Source: Pseudomonas promysalinigenes (lineage in GTDB: Bacteria; Pseudomonadota; Gammaproteobacteria; Pseudomonadales; Pseudomonadaceae). Taken from it: a DNA stretch of 64,000 nt. Made by a program: the position numbers and the translations under genes. The stretch is from contig NZ_CP077094.1 in assembly GCF_014269025.2 (NCBI RefSeq), forward strand, positions 3,844,001 through 3,908,000, given 5' to 3'. The notes under the pieces were generated by a model. The model was not told the DNA's origin. It searched no databases and worked only from the letters and a program-made list of their open reading frames with translations. Position 1 is the first letter of the stretch; the number at the start of each line of letters is the position of its first letter. Shown piece after piece: positions 38,861 through 47,304 of this stretch.

Positions 38861-38926
38861 CGCCACTCGCCCACTGCAAGCGCGGGCTGCCCGCAACTGC
38901 GGACCTCACAGGGCTTAAGTGTTAAG

Positions 38927-38961
38927 ATCGGGTCTGGCGTCGATGCGCCAGACCCGATTTT
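38927..38961 (+). terminator. Terminator after dapD
   Basis: A perfect 13-base stem (ATCGGGTCTGGCG/CGCCAGACCCGAT) with a 6-base loop is followed by TTTTC on the plus strand, 66 bases past the dapD stop. The csdA ATG lies only 20 bases further, so csdA read-through or a promoter overlapping the stem (CTTAAGTGTTAAGAT, 38914-38928) must supply its transcript. Confidence 0.85.
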
Positions 38962-38980
38962 CATTGCAGGCCCCGCGAAC

Positions 38981-40186
38981 ATGTTCCAGCCCTCCCCCTG
39001 GCGCGCCGATTTCCCCGCCATTGCCGCCCTGCAGCGCCAGCACCAGACCTACCTGGACAGCGCCGCCACTACTCAGAAGCCCCAAGCGCTGCTCGATGCC
39101 CTGAGCCATTACTATGGCCACGGCGCCGCCAATGTGCACCGCGCCCAACACTTGCCCGGCGCCCTGGCGACCCAGGCTTTCGAGGCAAGCCGCGACAAGG
39201 TCGCAGCTTGGATCAATGCCGCAGATTCGCGGCAGGTGATTTTCACCCATGGCGCCACGTCGGCCCTGAACCTGCTGGCCTACAGCCTGGAATACCGCTT
39301 CGAAGCCGGCGACGAGATTGCCATCAGCGCACTGGAGCACCATGCCAACCTGTTGCCCTGGCAGCAACTGGCCAGGCGGCGAGGCGTGCGCTTGGTAGTG
39401 CTGCCGCTGGACACACAGGGGCGTATAGACCTGGAACAGGCACTGCAGCTCATCGGGCCTCGCACCCGCCTGCTCGCGGTCAGCCAACTCTCCAACGTGC
39501 TAGGCACCTGGCAGCCCCTGCCCGCGTTGTTGGCCCACGCCCAGGCACAGGGCGCGTTGACCGTCGTCGATGGCGCTCAGGGTGTAGTCCATGGCCGCCA
39601 TGATGTTCAAGCGCTGGGCTGCGACTTCTACGTATTCTCCAGCCACAAGTTGTATGGGCCCGATGGTGTCGGTGTGCTGTACGGCCGTAGCCGGGCACTG
39701 GAGCTGCTGCGTCACTGGCAGTTTGGCGGTGAAATGGTCCAGCTGGCCGATTACCAGAGCGCCAGTTTCCGCCCTGCGCCACTGGGTTTCGAAGCTGGCA
39801 CACCACCGATCGCCGGGGTGGTCGGCCTGGGGGCGACCTTGGATTACCTGGCAAACCTCGATAGCCAGGCAGTCGCCGAACACGAAGCCAGCCTGCACCG
39901 GCACCTGCTGCGTGGTCTTGCCGACCGGGAAGGTGTGCGCGTGTTGGGCGCCCCCGAGGCCGCCCTGGCCAGCTTTGTCATCGAGGGCGTACATAACGCC
40001 GATATCGCCCATATGCTCACCGAGCAAGGTATCGCCGTGCGCGCCGGCCATCACTGCGCCATGCCCCTGCTCAAGGGGCTGGGGCTGGAGGGCGCGATAC
40101 GGGTATCGCTGGGCCTGTACAACGACAGTGACGATTTGCAGCGGTTCTTCGAAGCGCTGGATCAGGGCTTGGAGCTGTTGCGATGA
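38981..40186 (+). CDS. csdA: Cysteine desulfurase CsdA (class II)
   Basis: CsdA takes sulfur from cysteine as a protein persulfide. The 401-residue class V PLP enzyme has the SuFS/CsdA-type start YLDSAATTQKPQALLDAL, the PLP lysine in SSHKLYGP (Lys223), and the catalytic cysteine in AGHHCAMPLL (Cys359), matching E. coli CsdA Cys358. The csdE gene overlaps its end by ATGA, and tcdA lies beyond it, so this is the CsdA branch rather than the Suf system. In E. coli this relay serves TcdA and tRNA ct6A formation. Confidence 0.94.
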   Translation: MFQPSPWRADFPAIAALQRQHQTYLDSAATTQKPQALLDALSHYYGHGAANVHRAQHLPGALATQAFEASRDKVAAWINAADSRQVIFTHGATSALNLLAYSLEYRFEAGDEIAISALEHHANLLPWQQLARRRGVRLVVLPLDTQGRIDLEQALQLIGPRTRLLAVSQLSNVLGTWQPLPALLAHAQAQGALTVVDGAQGVVHGRHDVQALGCDFYVFSSHKLYGPDGVGVLYGRSRALELLRHWQFGGEMVQLADYQSASFRPAPLGFEAGTPPIAGVVGLGATLDYLANLDSQAVAEHEASLHRHLLRGLADREGVRVLGAPEAALASFVIEGVHNADIAHMLTEQGIAVRAGHHCAMPLLKGLGLEGAIRVSLGLYNDSDDLQRFFEALDQGLELLR

Positions 40187-40593
40187 GCTTGCCGCTACAG
40201 GCCCAGGAAGCACTGGCCAGTTTCGACCAGGCCCGTGGTTGGGAGCAGCGGGCACGCTTGCTGATGCAATGGGGCGATCGCCTGGAACCGCTGACCGAGG
40301 CGGAAAAAGTCGAGGCCAATCGCGTACATGGCTGCCAGAGCCTGGTCTGGCTGGTGGCCAAGCAGGTTGATCAGGTGTGGCAGTTCAAAGCGTCAAGCGA
40401 TGCTCGCCTGCTGCGAGGGCTGCTGGCCTTGTTGTTGGTGAGGGTGCAAGGCTTGCCCAGCGAAGCGTTGGCTCGCCTCGATTTGCGGCAGTGGTTCACT
40501 CAGTTGGGCCTGGAGCGCCAACTGTCGCCCTCGCGCAGCAATGGTTTACATGCAGTGTTGCAGCGGATGGCGGAGTTGACGTCGGGCCTCTAG
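40183..40593 (+). CDS. csdE: Sulfur acceptor protein CsdE (SufE-like)
   Basis: CsdE accepts the persulfide from CsdA and boosts its activity. The 136-residue SufE-fold protein has the acceptor cysteine in NRVHGCQSLVWL (Cys51), followed by QVWQFKASSDARLLRGLLALLLV and LERQLSPSRSNGL, both typical of the family. Translation is coupled to csdA through an ATGA overlap. The gene ends in front of a pair of inverted REP-like elements and the convergent tcdA. Confidence 0.95.
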   Translation: MSLPLQAQEALASFDQARGWEQRARLLMQWGDRLEPLTEAEKVEANRVHGCQSLVWLVAKQVDQVWQFKASSDARLLRGLLALLLVRVQGLPSEALARLDLRQWFTQLGLERQLSPSRSNGLHAVLQRMAELTSGL

Positions 40594-40603
40594 ATCGGCG
40601 CTG

Positions 40604-40690
40604 TGGCCATCGCGGGTGAATCGGCTCCCACAGGCTCGTGCACTACGCCCAAAAGGTTGGGCTGTCGTGAGAGCGGATTTACCCACGAAT
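40604..40690. repeat. Inverted pair of REP-like elements
   Basis: Between the convergent csdE and tcdA ends, one core (CGCGGGTGAATCGGCTCCCA, about 40611-40630) faces a second in opposite orientation (40662-40690; minus strand ATTCGTGGGTAAATCCGCTC). Both resemble the P. putida REP consensus with a few mismatches. The pair may form a long stem and end both transcripts. Confidence 0.7.
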
Positions 40691-40702
40691 CAAGCGCCGA
40701 GT

Positions 40703-41512
40703 CTATTCAGGCTTGATCCGTTCCGAGGGCCGCCGCGCGCCTGCCACCAGCTTCTCAATCGCCTTGCTCGCCGCCACCATGCCGAACGTCGCGGTCACCA
40801 TCATCACCGCCCCAAAGCCGCCTGCACAGTCCAACCGCACACCCTCGCCCACGAAGCTCTTCTGCAGGCAGACACTGCCATCGCCCTTCGGATAGCGCAG
40901 CTGCTCACTGGAAAATACGCATGGCACACCATAGTTGCGGCTGGTGTTGCGCGAGAAGTTGTAGTCCCGTCGCAGGGTCGAGCGCACCCGCGAAGCCAGC
41001 GGGTCGTTGAAGGTCTTGTTAAGGTCGCCCACCTGGACCTGTGTTGGGTCGATCTGCCCACCCGCGCCGCCAGTGGTGACGATCGCGATCTTGCGCCGCC
41101 GACACCAGGCAATCAGCGCGGCCTTGGCCATCACACTGTCGATGCAGTCGATCACCGCATCCATGTGCTCGGTGATGTACTCAGCCATGGTTTCGCGAGT
41201 CACGAAATCCGCCACAGCATGCACGTTGATCGCCGGGTTGATCGCGCGCAGGCGCTCAGCCATGACCTCGACCTTGGGGCGCCCTACCTGGCCCTCCAGA
41301 GCGTGCGCCTGGCGGTTGGTGTTGCTCACGCACACATCGTCCAGGTCGAACAGGGTTATTTCACCCACACCACTGCGCGCCAACGCTTCCGCCGCCCACG
41401 AGCCAACCCCGCCAATTCCGACCACTGCCACATGGGCGCGGCTCAACCGCTGCAGGCCTGCATCGCCGTACAGGCGGGCAACGCCGGCGAAGCGTGGACT
41501 TTCTGTGCTCAT
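40703..41512 (-). CDS. tcdA: tRNA threonylcarbamoyladenosine dehydratase TcdA (CsdL)
   Basis: TcdA is an E1-like ATP-dependent enzyme that cyclises t6A at position 37 of tRNAs to ct6A. The 269-residue protein has the Rossmann ATP-binding motif VGIGGVGSWAAEALARSG (about 31-48), FDLDDVCVSNTNRQ, the adenylate-site KVEVMAERLRAINP, and ending segments as in the YgdL/CsdL family. In E. coli CsdA and CsdE act with it; here they are its convergent neighbours. TsaB, which helps make the t6A substrate, is at 60.4 kb. Confidence 0.94.
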   Translation of the reverse strand: MSTESPRFAGVARLYGDAGLQRLSRAHVAVVGIGGVGSWAAEALARSGVGEITLFDLDDVCVSNTNRQAHALEGQVGRPKVEVMAERLRAINPAINVHAVADFVTRETMAEYITEHMDAVIDCIDSVMAKAALIAWCRRRKIAIVTTGGAGGQIDPTQVQVGDLNKTFNDPLASRVRSTLRRDYNFSRNTSRNYGVPCVFSSEQLRYPKGDGSVCLQKSFVGEGVRLDCAGGFGAVMMVTATFGMVAASKAIEKLVAGARRPSERIKPE

Positions 41513-41550
41513 GTCGATACCCCTGGGCTCTGACGCAAAAAACGGCGCGC

Positions 41551-41556
41551 ATTATA
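41551..41556 (-). promoter_or_regulatory. -10 element for tcdA
   Basis: TATAAT, a perfect sigma-70 -10, lies 38 bases before the tcdA ATG on the minus strand. A possible TTGGAG lies 19 bases further upstream, which is longer than ideal. The other half of this divergent gap should serve the GH17-GT2 gene. Confidence 0.55.
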
Positions 41557-41644
41557 GGCCAGTGGCCGCAATCACCTCCAATGTTAGAAAAAATCCTACC
41601 ATTACTGCTTTAATGTCCTACCACTCAGACAGAAACGGACCACA

Positions 41645-44236
41645 ATGTCATCACGCAAATTCGGCCTCAACCTTGTGGTGGTCCTGGCCATCGCCGCGCT
41701 GTTCACCGGCTTCTGGGCACTGATCAATCGTCCTGTGTCGGCCCCTGCCTGGCCAGAACAGATCTCTGGCTTCTCGTATTCGCCGTTCCGCTTGGGCGAA
41801 AGCCCGCAAAAGGGCCAGTACCCAAGCGAGGACGAGATGCGTCAGGACCTGGAGCAGCTGAACAAGCTCACTGACAACATCCGTATCTACACCGTCCAGG
41901 GCACCCAGGCCGAAGTCCCGCGGCTTGCCGAAGAGTTGGGCCTGCGGGTCACCTTGGGCATCTGGATCAGCAATGACCAGGAGCGCAACGAGCGCGAAAT
42001 CGAAAAAGGCATCGAACTGGCCAACCACTCGCGCAGCGTAGTGCGAGTAGTCGTCGGCAACGAAGCGCTGTTTCGCGAAGAGGTCACCGCCGAGCAGCTG
42101 ATCAAGTACCTCGATCGGGTGCGGGCCGCCGTCAAGGTGCCAGTCACCACCAGCGAACAGTGGCACATCTGGAAGGAACACCCGGAACTTGCCAAGCACG
42201 TCGACCTGATCGCCGCACACATCCTGCCGTACTGGGAGTTCGTGCCGATGAAAGACTCGGTGCAGTTCGTGCTGGACCGTGCCCGCGAGCTGCGCCAGCA
42301 GTTCTCGCACAAGCCATTGCTGCTGTCGGAAGTCGGCTGGCCCAGCAATGGCCGGATGCGTGGAGGCGCCGATGCCTCCCAGGCCGACCAGGCCATCTAT
42401 CTGCGTACACTGGTCAACACCCTCAACCGGCGTGGCTACAACTATTTCGTCATCGAAGCCTACGACCAACCCTGGAAAGCCAACGACGAAGGCTCGGTGG
42501 GCGCTTATTGGGGGGTGTTCAACGCCGAGCGCCAGCAGAAATTCAATTTCGAGGGGCCGGTAGTCGCCATTCCACAGTGGCGAGCCCTGGCGGTGGCTTC
42601 AGTGGTGCTGGCCATGATCGCCTTGGCTGTGCTGCTGATCGACGGCTCGGCACTGCGCCAGCGCGGCCGCACCTTCCTGACGTTCATCACCTTCCTGTGT
42701 GGGTCGGTGCTGGTGTGGATCGCCTATGACTACAGCCAGCAATACAGCACTTGGTTCAGCCTCACCGTCGGGGTGCTGCTGGCACTCGGCGCGCTGGGCG
42801 TGTTCATCGTGCTGATGACCGAAGCACACGAGCTGGCCGAGGCGGTCTGGACCCTCAAACGCCGGCGCGAATTCCTGCCGGTACAGGGCGACAGTGCTTA
42901 CCGGCCGAAAGTGTCGGTGCACGTGCCCTGTTACAACGAGCCGCCGGAGATGGTCAAGCAAACCCTCGATGCCCTCGCTGCGCTGGATTATCCGGACTAT
43001 GAAGTGCTGGTGATCGACAACAACACCAAAGACCCCGCCGTATGGGAGCCGCTCAAGGCCCACTGCGAAAAGCTTGGCGAGCGTTTCAAGTTCTTCCACG
43101 TAGCACCTTTGGCCGGTTTCAAGGGCGGTGCGTTGAACTATCTGCTCCCGCACACCGCCAAGGACGCCGAAGTCATCGCGGTGATCGATTCGGACTACTG
43201 CGTGGACCGCAACTGGCTCAAGCACATGGTGCCGCACTTCGCTGACCCGAAAATCGCCGTTGTCCAGTCGCCTCAGGACTACCGAGACCAGCACGAGAGC
43301 GCTTTCAAGAAGCTTTGCTACAGCGAATACAAAGGCTTCTTCCACATCGGTATGGTCACCCGCAATGACCGCGACGCGATCATCCAGCATGGCACCATGA
43401 CCATGACCCGGCGCAGCGTGTTGCAAGAGTTGGGCTGGGCCGAATGGTGCATCTGCGAGGACGCCGAGCTGGGCCTGCGTGTGTTCGAGAAGGGCCTGTC
43501 GGCGGCCTATGCGCACAACAGCTATGGCAAAGGCCTGATGCCCGATACCTTCATCGACTTCAAGAAGCAGCGCTTCCGCTGGGCCTACGGTGCCATCCAG
43601 ATCATCAAGCATCACGCCGCAGCCCTGCTGCGCGGCAAGGGCAGCGAGCTCACCCGCGGTCAGCGTTACCACTTCCTGGCCGGCTGGCTGCCGTGGATTG
43701 CCGATGGCATGAATATCTTCTTCACGGTCGGTGCGCTGCTGTGGTCGGCTGCGATGATCATCGTGCCACACCGGGTCGACCCGCCACTGATGATCTTCGC
43801 CATTCCACCGCTGGCGCTGTTCTTCTTCAAGGTCGGCAAGATCATCTTCCTCTACCGCCGTGCGGTGGGGGTGAACATGAAGGATGCGTTCGCTGCGGCA
43901 TTGGCGGGGCTGGCTCTGTCGCACACCATCGCCAAAGCGGTGCTGTACGGGTTCTTCACCAGTAGCATGCCGTTCTTCCGGACGCCGAAGAATGCCGACA
44001 GCCATGGCTTGTTGGTGGCGATTTCCGAAGCGCGCGAGGAGTTGTTCATCATGCTGCTGTTGTGGGGCGCGGCGGCCGGGATCTATCTGGTGCAGGGGCT
44101 GCCGAGTTCGGACATGCGATTCTGGGTGGCGATGCTGCTGGTGCAGTCGCTGCCCTACGTGGCGGCATTGGTGATGGCCTTTCTCTCGTCGCTCCCCAAG
44201 CCTGCAGAAAAAGCCGCTGAGCCGCAGCAGGCCTGA
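41645..44236 (+). CDS. ndvB: NdvB-like membrane beta-glucan enzyme (GH17-GT2 fusion)
   Basis: This inner-membrane protein of 863 residues joins two carbohydrate enzymes. After an N-terminal membrane anchor, a GH17-like domain (about 35-300) keeps both catalytic glutamates: Glu140 in VVGNEALF and Glu229 in LLLSEVGWPSNG. Membrane helices follow. Then comes a GT2 synthase domain (about 415-660) with VIDSDYC (Asp515, Asp517), TMTMTRR and the processive motif QRFRW (642-646), and a final set of helices. It matches P. aeruginosa NdvB (PA1163), which makes periplasmic glucans linked to biofilm antibiotic tolerance and also adjoins dapE. The product is a beta-1,3-type glucan by inference. Confidence 0.88.
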   Translation: MSSRKFGLNLVVVLAIAALFTGFWALINRPVSAPAWPEQISGFSYSPFRLGESPQKGQYPSEDEMRQDLEQLNKLTDNIRIYTVQGTQAEVPRLAEELGLRVTLGIWISNDQERNEREIEKGIELANHSRSVVRVVVGNEALFREEVTAEQLIKYLDRVRAAVKVPVTTSEQWHIWKEHPELAKHVDLIAAHILPYWEFVPMKDSVQFVLDRARELRQQFSHKPLLLSEVGWPSNGRMRGGADASQADQAIYLRTLVNTLNRRGYNYFVIEAYDQPWKANDEGSVGAYWGVFNAERQQKFNFEGPVVAIPQWRALAVASVVLAMIALAVLLIDGSALRQRGRTFLTFITFLCGSVLVWIAYDYSQQYSTWFSLTVGVLLALGALGVFIVLMTEAHELAEAVWTLKRRREFLPVQGDSAYRPKVSVHVPCYNEPPEMVKQTLDALAALDYPDYEVLVIDNNTKDPAVWEPLKAHCEKLGERFKFFHVAPLAGFKGGALNYLLPHTAKDAEVIAVIDSDYCVDRNWLKHMVPHFADPKIAVVQSPQDYRDQHESAFKKLCYSEYKGFFHIGMVTRNDRDAIIQHGTMTMTRRSVLQELGWAEWCICEDAELGLRVFEKGLSAAYAHNSYGKGLMPDTFIDFKKQRFRWAYGAIQIIKHHAAALLRGKGSELTRGQRYHFLAGWLPWIADGMNIFFTVGALLWSAAMIIVPHRVDPPLMIFAIPPLALFFFKVGKIIFLYRRAVGVNMKDAFAAALAGLALSHTIAKAVLYGFFTSSMPFFRTPKNADSHGLLVAISEAREELFIMLLLWGAAAGIYLVQGLPSSDMRFWVAMLLVQSLPYVAALVMAFLSSLPKPAEKAAEPQQA

Positions 44237-44243
44237 GGCTACC

Positions 44244-44304
44244 AGGGCTGCTTGGCAGCCCTTCGCAGCACAAGGCCACGTCTGCAGCCAGTCGCGTGGC
44301 CTTG
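44244..44304 (+). terminator. Two hairpins after ndvB
   Basis: An 8-base stem (44244-44262, AGGGCTGC/GCAGCCCT) directly follows the stop. A 10-base stem (44271-44304, CAAGGCCACG/CGTGGCCTTG) with a 14-base loop comes next and is followed by TTAGAA. Together they probably end the ndvB transcript. Confidence 0.65.
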
Positions 44305-44329
44305 TTAGAAGCACGCTTGTGCCGCGAAT

Positions 44330-44346
44330 GGGCCGCAACGCGGCCC
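44330..44346. repeat. GGGCCGC hairpin with REP-like flank
   Basis: GGGCCGC-AAC-GCGGCCC follows CTTGTGCCGCGAAT, a degenerate REP half. The same stem type occurs at 11174-11190 and 15842-15860. A TATAAG/GATAAC stretch at 44366-44376 may be the dapE promoter -10. Confidence 0.55.
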
Positions 44347-44417
44347 CACCGGATCGTCTGTTTGATATAAGATAACGCCCCTCAGATATTCCCGCCTTGC
44401 CTGCCCCGGAGTTCCCC

Positions 44418-45569
44418 ATGACGGCCCCTGCCGAGCTCTCGCCTACCCTTCAACTGGCCTGCGACCTGATCCGTCGCCCCTCGGTCACACCCGTCGATGC
44501 CGATTGCCAGGCCCAGATGATGAGCCGCCTGGGCGCCGTGGGCTTCCAGCTCGAGCCGATGCGCATCGAAGACGTCGACAACTTCTGGGCTACCCACGGC
44601 AGCCAGGATGGCCCGGTACTGTGCTTTGCCGGCCACACCGATGTGGTGCCCACCGGCCCGGTACAACAATGGCAGCATGAGCCGTTCGAAGCGCTGATCG
44701 ACGCTGACGGCATGCTCTGTGGCCGGGGGGCGGCCGATATGAAAGGCAGCCTGGCGTCGATGGTGATCGCCAGCGAGCGCTTCGTGCAGGACTACCCTGA
44801 CCACCGTGGCAAGGTCGCCTTCCTGATCACCAGCGACGAGGAAGGCCCAGCCCACCATGGCACCAAAGCGGTGGTCGAACGCTTGAAAGCGCGCAACGAG
44901 CGCCTGGACTGGTGCATCGTTGGCGAACCATCGAGCACCACCTTGCTCGGTGACGTGGTCAAGAACGGCCGCCGTGGCTCGCTGGGCGCCAAGCTGACCG
45001 TACGTGGCAAACAAGGCCATGTGGCCTACCCGCACCTGGCCCGCAACCCAATCCATTTGGCTGCACCGGCCCTCGCGGAACTGGCCGCAGAACACTGGGA
45101 CGAAGGCAACGCGTTTTTCCCGCCGACCAGTTTCCAGATCTCCAACCTCAACGCAGGCACCGGCGCCACTAACGTGGTCCCGGGCGAGTTGACCGCGCTG
45201 TTCAACTTCCGCTTCTCCACCGAGTCGACCGTCGAAGGCCTGCAATCGCGGGTGTCGGCGATTCTCGACAAACACCAGCTTGATTGGTCGATCGATTGGG
45301 CACTGTCGGGCCTGCCGTTCCTCACCGAACCTGGCGAACTGCTCGATGCGGTGTCGGCCAGCATCAAGGGCGTCACCGGCCGCGACACCCAACCCTCGAC
45401 CAGCGGCGGCACCTCCGATGGTCGCTTCATTGCCACCATGGGCACCCAGGTGGTCGAAATCGGCCCGGTCAACGCCACCATCCACCAGGTGGATGAGCGG
45501 ATCCTGGCCAGCGATCTCGACCTGCTGACCGAAATCTACTACCAGACCCTGGTCCGGTTGCTCGCCTGA
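44418..45569 (+). CDS. dapE: Succinyl-diaminopimelate desuccinylase
   Basis: DapE hydrolyses N-succinyl-LL-diaminopimelate to LL-DAP, the last succinylase-specific step toward lysine. The 383-residue M20 dinuclear zinc peptidase has [10 protein letters not shown] (His73, Asp75), GRGAADMKG (Asp108), TSDEEGPA (Glu141-142 catalytic and ligand) and the dimerisation domain. The SGGTSDGRF segment follows. I chose the ATG at 44418 over an open frame seven codons longer. The stop overlaps the rlmA start by one base. Confidence 0.97.
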   Translation: MTAPAELSPTLQLACDLIRRPSVTPVDADCQAQMMSRLGAVGFQLEPMRIEDVDNFWATHGSQDGPVLCFAGHTDVVPTGPVQQWQHEPFEALIDADGMLCGRGAADMKGSLASMVIASERFVQDYPDHRGKVAFLITSDEEGPAHHGTKAVVERLKARNERLDWCIVGEPSSTTLLGDVVKNGRRGSLGAKLTVRGKQGHVAYPHLARNPIHLAAPALAELAAEHWDEGNAFFPPTSFQISNLNAGTGATNVVPGELTALFNFRFSTESTVEGLQSRVSAILDKHQLDWSIDWALSGLPFLTEPGELLDAVSASIKGVTGRDTQPSTSGGTSDGRFIATMGTQVVEIGPVNATIHQVDERILASDLDLLTEIYYQTLVRLLA

Positions 45570-46381
45570 TGCTCGCCTGCCCACTCTGCCAGGCGCCCCT
45601 CTCGCAGCTCGACAATGGGGTAGTCTGCCCTGCCGGCCACCGTTTCGATCGGGCGCGCCAGGGTTACCTGAACCTGCTGCCGGTGCAGCACAAAAACAGC
45701 CGTGACCCTGGCGACAACCAGGCCATGGTGCAGGCCCGCCGCGATTTCCTCGATGCCGGCCACTACGCCCCAGTGGCCCGGCGCCTGGCGCAGCTTGCCG
45801 CCGAGCGCCAACCGGGCGCCTGGCTGGATATCGGTTGTGGGGAGGGCTATTACACCGCCCAGATCGCCGATGCGTTGCCTGCTAGCGCTGGATATGCCCT
45901 GGATATCTCCCGCGAGGCAGTCAAACGCGCTTGTCGCCGTGCTCCGAACGTCACCTGGATGGTCGCCAGCATGGCACGTGTGCCATTGGCCGATGAAAGC
46001 TGCCAGTTCATCGCCAGCGTGTTCAGCCCCCTGGACTGGGGCGAGGCCAAGCGCCTGCTCAGCCCAGGGGGCGGCCTGATGCGGGTCGGCCCGACCAGCG
46101 GCCACCTGATGGAGTTGCGTGAAGTACTCTACGATGAAGTGCGCCACTATGCCGACGACAAGCACCTGGCACTGGTGCCCGAGGGCATGGCCCACGCCCA
46201 TAGCGAAATCCTCGAATTTCGCCTGAGCCTGGCCCTGCCCAAGGCACGTGCCGACCTGCTGGCGATGACCCCGCACGGCTGGCGCGCCAGCGCCGAAAAG
46301 CGCGCGCGAGTGATCGACCAGCCCGAGCCTTTCGCGGTCACGGTTTCCATGCGTTATGACTATTTCGTGCGCCAGCACTGA
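45569..46381 (+). CDS. rlmA: 23S rRNA (guanine-N1)-methyltransferase RlmA
   Basis: RlmA methylates N1 of G745 in 23S rRNA helix 35. The 270-residue protein has the N-terminal zinc site CPLC (Cys4, Cys7), Cys20 and His24 in CPAGHRFDRARQGYLNL, and a class I methyltransferase fold with the SAM loop LDIGCGEGYYTAQIA. The start overlaps the dapE stop as TGATG, so it is coupled to dapE. The related RlmA(II) of Gram-positives targets G748; the zinc-domain sequence and proteobacterial origin favour G745. Confidence 0.93.
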   Translation: MLACPLCQAPLSQLDNGVVCPAGHRFDRARQGYLNLLPVQHKNSRDPGDNQAMVQARRDFLDAGHYAPVARRLAQLAAERQPGAWLDIGCGEGYYTAQIADALPASAGYALDISREAVKRACRRAPNVTWMVASMARVPLADESCQFIASVFSPLDWGEAKRLLSPGGGLMRVGPTSGHLMELREVLYDEVRHYADDKHLALVPEGMAHAHSEILEFRLSLALPKARADLLAMTPHGWRASAEKRARVIDQPEPFAVTVSMRYDYFVRQH

Positions 46382-46398
46382 GCACACCCGGAGCCCCT

Positions 46399-46776
46399 AT
46401 GCGCCAACCTGATATCGAGATCTACCTGAAGGACGCCGACGTCGACCACCAGCAGATCGCTCAGTGGCTCAGCGAAGCCATCGGCCCATGCAGCCAATGG
46501 AAGCAAAAAGGCCAGACCTTCAAATGCCAGGCCGGTAACATTCCGGTCACTTGGTTACCCAAAGCTGTGGGGAAATGGAACAGCCTGTACCTGGAAAGCG
46601 ATCAGACGCCATGGGCCGATGATGTGGCCTGCGCTCGAGCGGCATTCGCGGCACTGAACGTCGAAGTGCGTTGTGCGCCGGGTGGCTGGGTGGAGGAAGA
46701 CGGTGAAGAAGATGCCGATCGCTGGATCCGCATCAGCGCCGACGGTGAAGAAGAAATCACCTGGCGCACCTCCTGA
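46399..46776 (+). CDS. Conserved hypothetical protein
   Basis: I do not recognise a named family for this 125-residue soluble, acidic protein. It starts MRQPDIEIYLKDADVDHQQI and has three Cys (CSQWKQKGQTFKC and later VRC), a Trp-rich middle (VTWLPKAVGKWNSLYLES) and an acidic end (EEDGEEDADRWIRI). No signal peptide or membrane helix is seen. It begins 17 bases after rlmA with CGGAG before the ATG, so it is probably the third gene of dapE-rlmA. I recall similar small proteins in other Pseudomonas at this place, without known function. Confidence 0.8.
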   Translation: MRQPDIEIYLKDADVDHQQIAQWLSEAIGPCSQWKQKGQTFKCQAGNIPVTWLPKAVGKWNSLYLESDQTPWADDVACARAAFAALNVEVRCAPGGWVEEDGEEDADRWIRISADGEEEITWRTS

Positions 46777-46864
46777 GCAACGGGCGTCAGAAGCGTATGC
46801 ATCAGGCTGCAAGTACACGGTCACCTGCAGCTTGAAGCTTACCGATCAAGGCTTGAACAGAGGC

Positions 46865-47074
46865 TCAGAGCCCGACTACGTCTTCGGCTTGCAGGCCTTT
46901 CTGGCCCTGCACGCAGGCGTATTCCACCCGCTGCCCTTCGACCAGGGTACGATGCCCCTCACCGCGGATCGCCCGATAGTGGACGAAAACATCCGCACCA
47001 CCTTCACGCTGAATGAAGCCATAACCTTTGGCATCGTTGAACCACTTAACATTCCCAGTCTCACGAGACGACAT
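46865..47074 (-). CDS. Cold-shock domain protein (CspA family)
   Basis: A single cold-shock domain of 69 residues binds single-stranded RNA or DNA and melts RNA structure. RNP1 is KGYGFIQ and RNP2 is DVFVHY, both with Tyr where CspA has Phe; [15 protein letters not shown] and [17 protein letters not shown] complete the fold. Whether it is cold-induced, or is stationary-phase like CspD, cannot be told. GGAG lies nine bases before the ATG, after a structured leader. It converges with the hypothetical gene at 46399; the 88-base gap has an imperfect GCTGCA/TGCAGC stem. Confidence 0.94.
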   Translation of the reverse strand: MSSRETGNVKWFNDAKGYGFIQREGGADVFVHYRAIRGEGHRTLVEGQRVEYACVQGQKGLQAEDVVGL

Positions 47075-47182
47075 CTGAACTACTCCGGATTTTTATTGTG
47101 AAGATCGCCTTGTAGACACAGGGTGTCCTCCCTATGTCGACGCCGCTTGCCGAAATCTCTTGCAAGCGGCAGGCCGAGTATA
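47075..47182 (-). promoter_or_regulatory. Cold-shock gene promoter and leader
   Basis: A TATACT -10-like hexamer (47177-47182) would give a leader of roughly 95 bases. It holds a 9-base stem (47142-47170, GCCGCTTGC/GCAAGCGGC). Cold-shock mRNAs often have structured leaders that act as temperature or translation switches; the role here is inference. The remaining bases up to the plsB ATG should hold its promoter. Confidence 0.5.
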
Positions 47183-47304
47183 TGACACGGCACAAAAAAA
47201 TTTCATGACTGTCGTGCTATTTACCGAATTTTGCTGAACTTACGCCGATACGGCAGACTAACTGGCTGTCTATTCTCAGAAATTCATGCCCAGGGCACTC
47301 ACCC

